From positions 248,001 through 312,000 of the forward strand of contig JAKSZP010009199.1 of assembly GCA_022478985.1 (NCBI GenBank): 64,000 nucleotides of DNA, in the 5' to 3' direction. This stretch comes from Massospora cicadina (lineage: Eukaryota; Entomophthoromycota; Entomophthoromycetes; Entomophthorales; Entomophthoraceae). Below are positions 56,105 to 64,000 of the stretch, one piece after another. Within the stretch, counting starts at the first letter, position 1. Each line of letters starts with the position of its first letter. The translations under genes were made by a program, and so were the position numbers. Under the pieces are notes generated by a model. The model was not told the origin of the DNA and searched no databases. It saw only the letters and a list, made by a program, of their open reading frames with translations.

Positions 56105-57858
56105 AGTCATGGAATCTGCTGATTAAAGTAATACTTGGCTTCCAATCTTGGTTTGTAACAACCTAGTGGAAAGCCCAGAATTCCAGTGGCATAGCTGTTA
56201 TAATCACTTGTTGAAGCGATCCCCTATGATTCTTGTGAGGGAAATAGAAGTTAATAAACATAGCAAAGGCCCCCAAAACAAACCAAATGGCTGCAATGGG
56301 GGCAACAGCAGGTCTTGCTGTCATCCCCCAAGGGTAGTAGAGGCAAGGAAGATGACCAATCCTCCTGATTTTGCATTTGTTGACATTTGGCTTCATTATC
56401 CCAACCGTTTTGGACTGATTCATCATAAAAAATTTTGAAAATCGTAGAAATTTTCAAAATTTTTATAATGATGATTGGCCTTGTGAATCAAATCAAATTG
56501 AATTGCTCCAACCATTAGGAGGCCTTGGGCCTCATCATGTGTCTATTGAGAGGTTTTAGGTTGGATATAAAGGTTGGGTACATTGCCAGAGTGGTGGATC
56601 GATTTTTAAATAATTTGGGTGGATTGGCTCTTAGCAGAATGGCCTGGATGGCTTGGTGCCTGGTTCCCACCTTGTGGTTGTGTGAACAGTGAGCCCTCAC
56701 CTCCAAACGGAGAATCAAAATTAGCAGAGATGGCCTCACTCCGCCCTAATTGTGCCAAACCACTAACAGATCAGGGAGGCGGATTAGGTTGAATTTCTGA
56801 TTATTTCACAAAGTAGGAGGTAGACTCAAAGCTGGTATGCCAGATTCTTAATGGTAAACAGGTCATTGCAAAAAGTTTGGCGGATCTGAGAACTTCTTTT
56901 GAAGCAGAAGATTGTTGTCATAGGCTTTCAGAAAATTCCTGGATCACAATCACCATTTGATGGGCCACCGGATTGATGGCTTGGAAGGCCCACTCAATGA
57001 TCATCAGCCCTAAGATGCGGAGCGCTGTGTATTTTGCTGGGTTTAGTAAAAGAATTGTGAAGAAAGTGATGGAGCTCACGGAATAGGTTTTGGAGGGAGT
57101 AGTTTTTATTAAAACTTAAAGTTGAAAATGGACTAACAACTGCTCCTTACAGAGGCAGTTGCCTTATATATGTGAGGTGGGGAAAAGGGGGCCATGGGTA
57201 CCTTTTTTTTCTGGGAAGCAATAGCTGACGTACTTAAGTACTCAGCCTGGGTTCAGGGCTTTGTCATCCAGCTTATGCAAAGGTTGCAAAAGCTCTGGCA
57301 ACGTAATTAGTGGATCCACCAGGGAGGGACCCTCAACAATTCAAACATAAGAAAATAACTCAGATTGAAGGGGCGGCTAAATTGGGTTCCACCAGGGTCG
57401 ATTCCAATAATTTTTAAAAAGATTTATCAAAATTTCTTGAAAGCAAAAGTCCAACTCAGATTAGCTTTCCAGACCTGGAATTTTGGATTCCGTGTCACAG
57501 ACTGGGTTTTCTGACTTGGGAGCCTTTTCCTGAGTTTTGAGTCACATTTTCTTCTTACCCAAAGATGTAAAGGATGGCGGAGTGAAACTCAGTGGGAGGG
57601 GAAGCTGCTGTTGAAGGCTTCTGGCCTGTATTACCTCATTAAAGACCTCTTTTATCTTTTCAATCAGAGCAGAAGCAGCCAAATGGGGTACTGTTGTGGG
57701 GGTTTTTGGTGCCAATGCAGTGACCCAACGTTCATCCACTACATGACCCAAGTCTCCCCAGTTTATCCAAGGGCTCCACAGGGGCATTGGGTCCCTTCTT
57801 CTTACTAAAAGGGACCTTTTCCCAATCTATCCCAAGAGGTTGGGTCTCTAGACTTGCA
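56105..57858 (-). repeat. 5' LTR of M3
   Basis: Pair of 49970-51729. TATA box TATATAAGG on the minus strand at 57162-57170, then TTTTAATAAAAAC near 57105-57118, a polyadenylation signal about 50 bases downstream, so R is short. The U3 segment (57542-57787) carries the D-L-G-H-V-V-D-E-R-W-V-T peptide. The U5 segment carries a hydrophobic stretch (A-P-I-A-A-I-W-F-V-L-G-A-F-A-M-F). Confidence 0.9.
57162..57170 (-). promoter_or_regulatory. TATA box of M3 5' LTR
   Basis: TATATAAGG on the minus strand, conserved in both LTRs with the same surroundings. Transcription should start roughly 30 bases downstream (near 57130), before the AATAAA at about 57110. Confidence 0.65.
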
Positions 57859-58912
57859 ATTAAGGGCAATTCCCAATGGGCAGGTATCACTATCAGGTAC
57901 TGTTGCCAATAGTTCGAAACCCCATTTCATAAATCAGGATTGGTGTTTGATTGTACCCATTTGGCTGAACAAACGCTCCAGCGACTGAGCATGGGTGGGA
58001 TGGCCATCCTGAACCCGTTTTTGACTCATTGGGACTGCCCCTATGTGGGGTGACTCTGGGGGATTTCCGTTGCCCATCAGGCCAGATGCCATCATGATAA
58101 CCAACATAATTGCAGTAATGCCTCAGGTCAGGCGTTCACAGATGAACCTATATTGACTCAGCCTGCCACTAATTCCTTTGGTGTCAGTTAAGATTAGAAT
58201 CATTTTCCACATCCCAAAAAATTTGCCAGGTTAGGTCAAAATTTGAGGGCCTTGATCCCGCTGCTTTGACAAGCTGACCCAAATCAAACACTATTTAATC
58301 AGTTGCGTCACACTGAGAAAATTGTTGGTCAATTTCTTAATTTTTACTTTCATTAAAAATTCCCCACTAGTACCCAAATTTTTTTTATTCTACTTCAATT
58401 CTTCTTGCCAAAATCCCAATGGCACTAACATGGTGGCCCGTCAACCACTATATTGGATGGGATATACCAGTTTTGATGGTCATAATTGCTCCTACCATAG
58501 TCAACTGGATCCAATCCACAAGAAATTTCTTGGAACTTAATCCCATTGTTGAAGCTATCTGCCACCAGGATATCGGAATCCTGTGTCCACACATATCTCA
58601 CCTTCAAGTTAGGATCCATACCCTTGCCTCTGCTTTGGTGATGACCCCTTCCATTGGAAAATCCCAAAGCAATTAATCTAGTAGTGCAACCCCCTGCAGT
58701 AAGGCCTGCAGGGTCTGGGGTCACATCTGTTTGGTTCATTGCTGGTTTTCTTTTCACGCTAGACGCATATCAACAGGCCATTGTTTCCCAGCTTCCTGCA
58801 CCATACTACGTCATTAAAGTGCCAATGCCACTGATATGCTGGCTTAGTTTTTTTGTGCTTTTGCATTCTGACTGGCAGGACAGTCTAAACATCCTATGCT
58901 ATTTTCCTGACA
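57859..58912 (+). repeat. 5' LTR of P1, second part
   Basis: The first 290 bases match 63716-64000 of the 3' LTR. The end is placed at CCTGACA (58912), by analogy with the M3 LTR end, where the protein frame also crosses the border. The remaining 3' LTR lies outside the window, so this end is inferred. Confidence 0.7.
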
Positions 58913-59940
58913 TAATCAACCAACCATTGTTTTCTGCCATTTCCACCCTTCTCTTTGAGTTGGGCACCACAGTGGGTAAACTTTACTAAATGAACGTAAA
59001 GTAAGTAGTTTGTCTCCTGCTGTTTGTTTTATCAGGTACCATTTTTTTGAGCAGCGTTTGTAATGTTTTGAGGAACTTCTCCATGGTAGCAGAGCCCCGT
59101 AGTCCGCTACTCTTCCATCAACTTATGATCAAGAAGGGAATCCAAGTGTTCTCTAATATGATGTTGCTAATAAAGTTTTTGACGCCCTTGACAAGGTGAA
59201 ACTGCGCACTGCCATTGCCATGAATAATGCTGCTTCACTATCCAACGCCAAAAAAGGTGTTGAACTTTTGGATGCAGTAGAAGAAGAAGTCCGTCAGTGG
59301 GTGCAGGTACTTCTGAATTCAACTGCACATGTGGGGGATTCTACCTCACTTGTCACAGAAGTATCAGAAGCTTTGAAACCCCCTTTGTCACGTTCAGACC
59401 GTTTATTTCAATTACTTTCCTTGATGGACGATGCCCCTAACCTGGCCTTTTAAATCACAACCTTCCGTGAACAGGCTCCCACACTTGAGTTCTCTAATGA
59501 TATAATCCAATATTTTTAGATCAGCGTTGGATTCTGCCTCTGCTCATCACAAAGTTTGGTCCACCCCTATGGGAACAGTGGAACAAATGTTTAAGGCTGT
59601 GACCTCCATTAATGCCTCCCTTCGCCATGCTTTCCGCATTTAAATGGGAATCTTATGATTGGGCTACCCAATAGCGACTTGGATTCTGTTCTCAACGTTC
59701 AACCAGTATTGGTATTGGCCCCAGAGTCATCCAATATCCCCACACCTGAGTCAAATTATTCTGATTCATTTGTTATGAGTCAGTAAAAGCCCAGATCGAC
59801 GAAGCTGGTTTTCAAACCCTTATTCTTCCCAACTTTACTCCTGAAAAGAACCCCGACCTTCCCCCTGCTTTACTAGCTATCTCTTCAGTTACAGCAGAGA
59901 TTAGTGAATCTGCCAGTAGAAAAAGCTTCACCTATTTTTT
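58913..59940 (+). pseudogene. P1 gag
   Basis: Frame 58654-58989 enters from the LTR (D-I-I-N-Q-P-L-F-S-A-I-S-T-L-L-F-E-L-G). Frame 59196-59453 reads K-L-R-T-A-I-A-M-N-N-A-A-S-L, E-L-L-D-A-V-E-E-E-V-R-Q-W-V and S-R-S-D-R-L-F-Q-L-L, matching the M3 gag in order. After 59460 only fragments remain. There is no zinc knuckle. Confidence 0.65.
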
Positions 59941-60420
59941 ATTGCCCATGAAGATTAGTATCATAGCTCACCATGTATCCTTTGAGGCCTTGGTGGTCAC
60001 CAGAGCAGCGGGTAAATTATGAGTGTAGAGCTAGACCACCAGTTGGAGCTTGACCTAACTTGGGTCCTACGGTGATGGTTGCTTCATCAGCCTCCCAACC
60101 CTCATACCTAGTCCGACGGCCAGTACCTTTCTCAGTTCACCAGTTTAGCTTTTGTGATTGGTCCTCCGCAATGCCAAACTTGGTGTTTCCAGTAATTTTG
60201 GGGGTAGGTTGGTGGCGCCAACAAAATGTTAGAATTCACCTTAAGCTTAATATGTTATCATTTGCTAATGATCAAACGGAGGGGGAGTTTCCTCTAGTAG
60301 ATACTCTTACTAAAACTCAAGGCCGCAGTTCCATCACTTCCCTCATATCCCCTACAGGCCTTCCATCGGATTTCCCTGAGGCATTAATGGGCTATTAAAG
60401 TATCTTTGATTCTGAAATGG
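59941..60420 (+). pseudogene. P1 protease, C-terminal part
   Basis: Frame 60060-60398: F-P-V-I-L-G-V-G-W-W-R-Q-Q-N-V-R-I-H, the conserved block that follows the active site in chromoviral proteases (I-L-G-x-x-W-W). The active-site Asp block should lie near 59990-60050 but is not readable. Confidence 0.65.
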
Positions 60421-61760
60421 CGGACTGACACCCCCTCATACTAAACCAACTTAGGGTTTAGAACAATGATGCAGGTGGTGAATATTAACTGCCCTTTGTA
60501 CCCACATACATTGGAGGAGGAGGCTGCCTTAGTACTTGGTTGGATAACATGCTTAAGAAAGAGTGGTTGTTTAAAGAGACATCACTAGTTGCTTCTCCCA
60601 TAGTCTTTTCAAAGAAAGTTGATGGTTTCCTTCACCCTTGCATGATTATGGTCACCTGAATAAAAGCACAGTTCATGATCCCTACCTTTTTCCCTGGAGC
60701 AAACTATTGGTCAAATGATTACTAAGTCACATGTGTTCTCTAAGCTTGACCTTATTAATGCCTTTAACCAAATTTGGTTGATGGAAGGTCAGGAATGGCT
60801 TACCACTAACTGAACAAAAAAGGGTTTTTTTTCAATTTTGAGTAATGTTCTTCAGATTGAGAATTCACCAGCCAAATTATAAAGAATGATTGATAGTGTG
60901 CTGGGAGATCTCTGATTCAAATGTGCATTCACATATATTTATGATGTTTTGGTTCACTCTCTGACTCCTGAACAACATACAAAGGACTTGGAAGCAGTAG
61001 TGGCTACTCTGCACAAGGCGGGCCTGTTCATCAAGCCTTCAAAATGCGAGTTTTATAGGGAGGAGGCTACCTTTTTGGGCACTATCATTTTTATGAAGAA
61101 TTTTCCCCAGCCCTATCCCGGTTAGCGCTTTACTTCACCCACTCATGGGTAAGAATGTTTCCTTTTGTTGGACACCCGAGTGCCAGCAGGCATTTGAGTA
61201 AATTAAAGAGGTGTTTTTATCACCCCCATCCTAAAACACGCAGATCACCTATAAACCCTATATTTTTGTATGTGATGCCTCATCTGTTGCAGTTGGGGCC
61301 ATTCTGCTTTAGGAGCATAATGGTTTAGAACATCTGGTCACTTATTTTTCCCACAAGTTCTCCTCTACTAACAATCTTGAGCCATCTATGATAAGAAGTT
61401 GGCAGATGTAGCATGGGCTTTGACTAATTGTCAGTATATGTTAAAAGGCGCTCAGCATGAGTTAATTGTGCATACGGATCACCAAGCCCTTATATTTTTG
61501 TAAACCACATAAGTTGGCACATAGGAAAGCTCGCACCTACCAGGATTTGTGAATTTTCAACTTCAAACATGAGTTTGTGAAAGGTGTGTCAAACGTGCTA
61601 TCTGATTTCCTTATTATCAACCATGCTCATTGCCCCATGGTCTCAGATGAAGAAAACCCGGTCACCATGATTCCCACCACCCAAATCTTATCCATTGTAC
61701 CTCCTGTGGTCACGTCAGTGGGCTTAGCTCCTGATGCGCCTCTTATTTAACAGGTTTTAG
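60421..61760 (+). pseudogene. P1 reverse transcriptase and RNase H
   Basis: RT is spread over three frames: L-D-N-M-L-K-K-E-W-L-F-K-E-T-S near 60545, S-K-L-D-L-I-N-A-F-N-Q-I-W near 60740 (first Asp), then Y-I-Y-D-V-L-V-H-S near 60935, where the Y-x-D-D box has Tyr for the first Asp, and K-P-S-K-C-E-F-Y-R-E-E-A-T-F-L-G at 61033-61080. RNase H: V-C-D-A-S-S-V-A-V-G-A-I-L near 61270, Y-D-K-K-L-A-D-V near 61388 and H-T-D-H-Q-A-L near 61475. Many stops. Confidence 0.85.
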
Positions 61761-63261
61761 CAGCTTAAATGATCTATCCCAAAGGAGTGGAGCATTTGGA
61801 ACAATTGTCCCTTCCAGCTGATAAACATTCCCTCTGTTCCTTGGTGAAGTATCTTATTTATCTTCAGTCATGGGTGTGGGTTCTTCCACCTTTTAGAACC
61901 AAAAGTGTTTCAGGATCATCAAGACCCTCCCACAATTGGTCATACGGGTAATAAGAAGTGTATTGATTTGATTAAGCAGACTTATAATTGGGCAGGCTTG
62001 TCAAAAGAAGTACCAGCCTGGATTGCCTTTTGCATTACCTGCGCGTGGGCCAAGTCAGATCAATCAGTAATAAATGGTCTCATTCACCCTTTACAACAGG
62101 TGGAGGGTCCATGGACATCAGTGTCCATGGATTTTATTGTCGAACTTCCCTGTTCTAATGGGTTTACTGTGATGGTGGTGGTCGATTGTTTTACAAAATT
62201 TTCCCTATTTATCTGATGCTCTTCTGTGATTCTTTTGAAGAAACTGATCGTCTCTTTGTGCGCCATGTGTTTTCTATGTTTGGTCTCTTGCAGGAGATTA
62301 TTGGCAACTGTGGTCCTCAGTTTACAGCATGGTTTGGAATGAGCTTTTATCTATTTTAAAAATTACACCCTGTCATTCCACAGCATATCTCCATATTATG
62401 ATGGACAAATCGAGCGGGTTAATCAAATCTTAGAACAGTACTTTCACTGCTATGGTGCGGCCATTCAGGATACCTGGGCCAATGACCTTCCTCTCACTCA
62501 ATTTTCTTATAATAATGGAACGCATGCCTCTGTGGGGTGTTCCACCTATGAAGCAACTTTGGGGTATAACCCCTCGTTTTTGGTTAGTCCTTGTCTGCGT
62601 CCAGAGGTCCCAGCTGCCGCGGACCTTGCATAGCACATCTGGTCTACTCAGTCCTTGGTGAAGGAGCATCTCACTAAGGCTATTGGTGACTGCAAGCGTT
62701 TTGCAGATCGGAAGTGGCTTCCTGGCCATGATATTGTGGTGGGTTTATATGTTATCTTAATACGCGCCATTTGAGGATTCAGGTACCCTCCTAGAAGTTT
62801 TCAAGCAAGCATTCAGGTCCCCACTTGGTGGTGGAGGATTTATTTAATGGTGCTTTCCAGTTAAAGTTGCCATTTCACTGGAAACAACATCCTGTCTTCC
62901 AAATATTTCAGCTGTCCCCATTCAAGGGGACCATCCCCTCAGATCCTGAGCCAATAGTAATTGAGGATGTGGAGGAGGCCGAAGCAAATAATTTTAGCAT
63001 CCTGCAAATCTTGGAGGTCAGTTCAATATCTTGTCGCTTAGAAGGGTTATCCAGCTTATGAGAACAACTGGGACAAATACCAAGATTGTGCGAAAGCATG
63101 GAACTTGTCGAGGAGTTTCAAATGTCCCATCCTGATGCTCCCCATCCCCCCAAAAACTTGCAACTTTAGTGACGATCAAGTTGCCCAAGGCTCACAAAAA
63201 TGTAGTTCTCATGCAGTTTCCCAGTGGTGGCGCCCCTCCTCTGGCAAAAGGGAAAGGGTAA
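61761..63261 (+). pseudogene. P1 integrase and chromodomain-like tail
   Basis: Frame 61905-62216: T-I-G-H-T-G-N-K-K-C, Y-N-W-A-G-L-S-K, C-I-T-C-A-W-A-K (zinc part), then V-S-M-D-F-I-V-E-L-P with the first Asp. The second Asp of the usual S-D-x-G-P-Q-F block is replaced: near 62300 it reads I-G-N-C-G-P-Q-F. The Glu block D-G-Q-I-E-R-V-N-Q is at 62400-62427. The C-terminal frame 62825-63061 has V-F-Q-I-F-Q-L-S-P-F-K-G, the lead-in to the chromodomain. Pol ends next to the LTR at 63262, after the purine run AAAAGGGAAAGGGTAA. Confidence 0.87.
63241..63261 (+). promoter_or_regulatory. Polypurine tract of P1
   Basis: GGCAAAAGGGAAAGGGTAA runs up to the LTR start TGTAAGTCC at 63262. It also encodes the last codons of pol. 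Confidence 0.75.
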
Positions 63262-64000
63262 TGTAAGTCCATGGAAGCATTCCTTTTGCATGGACCACAC
63301 GATTTTCCCATTTCCTAATAAAAAGGGTCCAAAGAAGGCGGCTGTACCCCTCATCATCCAGGGCGACCTCGCCCATGTGGTAGACAAGTGCTGGGTAACA
63401 ACGCTCCCTCTGAAGATTCCTCCCCCAGTTCCCGCACTTGACTCTGCCAAATTAGTTTGCTGAATTGAGGAAATCTGTGCAGAAATTATTAGTAACCGTC
63501 ATCCCCACGATCAGGAGAGCCTTTGTAAAACTGAAGGCACTAAATCCTCAGAATTGAAGGTGAAATGTCCAAAATCTACAGAAATAAAGCTAATGGATGA
63601 GAAACTAACAGTCAGAAGGGGACAAGTAATAAATTCTCGGTCAAAATCACCAATGGCATTGAGCCATTGAGCAGTACAGTTGCCAAGACAAACTCCCCTC
63701 AAAAACATCAGGGATAATTCCTGATGGGCAGGTATCACCATTGGGTCCTTTTGCCAATTATTTGAAACCCCATTTCATAAATCAGGATTGATGTTTGATT
63801 GTACCCATTTGGCTGAAAAAACGCTCCAGCGACTGAGCATGGGTGGGATGGCCATCCTGAACCCGTTTCTGACCCATTGGGACTGCCCCTATGTGGGGTG
63901 ACCCTGGGGGATTCCCGTTGCCCATCAGGCCAGATGTCATCATGATAACAACATAAATGTAGTAATACCTCAGGTCAGGCGTTCACAGATGAAACTATAT
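63262..64000 (+). repeat. 3' LTR of P1 (continues beyond window)
   Basis: It matches both halves of the 5' LTR with the M3 insertion removed. Its U3 contains the best-preserved copy of the LTR protein segment: from ATG 63290 the frame reads to a TGA at 63461-63463, and beyond that stop similarity continues (I-E-E-I-C-A-E-I-I-S). Confidence 0.88.

Larger units (their letters stand above)
49970..57858 (-). mobile_element. Ty3/gypsy element M3, with both LTRs, internally deleted RT
   Basis: LTRs of about 1760 and 1754 bases (49970-51729 and 56105-57858) bound it. On the minus strand they begin TGCAAGTCTAGAGAC (5') and TGTAAGTCTAGAGAC (3'). It is inserted in the 5' LTR of P1, which gives an independent proof of both borders. 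Order on the minus strand: gag, protease, RT (core deleted), RNase H, integrase, chromodomain. The pentamers next to the ends (ACTGG and ATTAA) do not match, so the duplication is eroded or the borders are off by a few bases. Confidence 0.9.
49519..64000 (+). mobile_element. Ty3/gypsy element P1 (+), 5' LTR split by M3, 3' LTR cut by the window end
   Basis: 5' LTR: 49519-49969 plus 57859-58912, separated by M3. 3' LTR: from 63262 to beyond 64000. The two aligned LTR parts agree across the insertion point: 63262 to about 63710 matches 49519-49969, and 63716-64000 matches 57863-58153. Internal region 58913-63261 carries gag, protease, RT, RNase H, integrase and a chromodomain-like tail, all broken. 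It is the closest relative of M3 in the window. Confidence 0.88.

Overview
This window looks like repeat-dense eukaryotic nuclear DNA, and a fungus is my best guess. There are no bacterial-type operons or ribosome binding sites. One small gene has a GT-AG intron. Almost everything else is decayed retrotransposon: chromoviral and related Ty3/gypsy elements, one LINE and a tRNA-derived SINE. The AT-rich spacers and the type of gypsy families would suit an early-diverging (for example arbuscular mycorrhizal) fungus, but I cannot name the host. All coding calls except the spliced gene are pseudogenes with stops and frameshifts.

Layout. 1-2000: 3' end of a gypsy element (family A) and its LTR. 2400-7420: a degenerate LINE (+). 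7445-13585: gypsy family B (+). 13586-13700: primer-binding site and LTR edge of a lost minus-strand element. 14832-14975: SINE copy 1. 16000-17658, 24173-28190 and 37822-38350: three pieces of one very old plus-strand gypsy element (P4). P4 is split by two younger minus-strand gypsy elements, M1 (17659-24172) and M2 (28191-37821), and by SINE copy 2 (24844-24982). 39480-40700: the only host-like gene. 41887-48135: gypsy P3 (+), the best preserved element, with its target duplication. 48334-49020: a family-A-type LTR fragment. 49519-64000: gypsy P1 (+), whose 5' LTR is split by the complete minus-strand element M3 (49970-57858); the P1 3' LTR runs off the window.

How it fits together. M1, M2, M3 and P3 are bounded by LTR pairs that I could place to the base. 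M1, M2 and P3 have near-identical 5-bp target duplications. P3, M1, M2 and the 13.6-kb remnant share one 19-nt primer-binding site, so they form one lineage. A, B, P1 and M3 form a second lineage with long LTRs.

Most interesting observations. (1) The U3 part of the LTRs in the second lineage carries a short conserved protein-coding segment, right after the end of pol, with a shared pattern ending in D-x-x-W-V. It recurs in four LTR types. (2) M2 carries a decayed reading frame of about 390 codons on the opposite strand between integrase and 3' LTR, with its own TATA box. (3) There are two copies of a SINE family with perfect 13- to 15-bp target duplications. (4) A perfect 51-bp inverted repeat lies at the 3' LTR of P3 and looks like a templated insertion. 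(5) M3 lacks the catalytic core of its reverse transcriptase.
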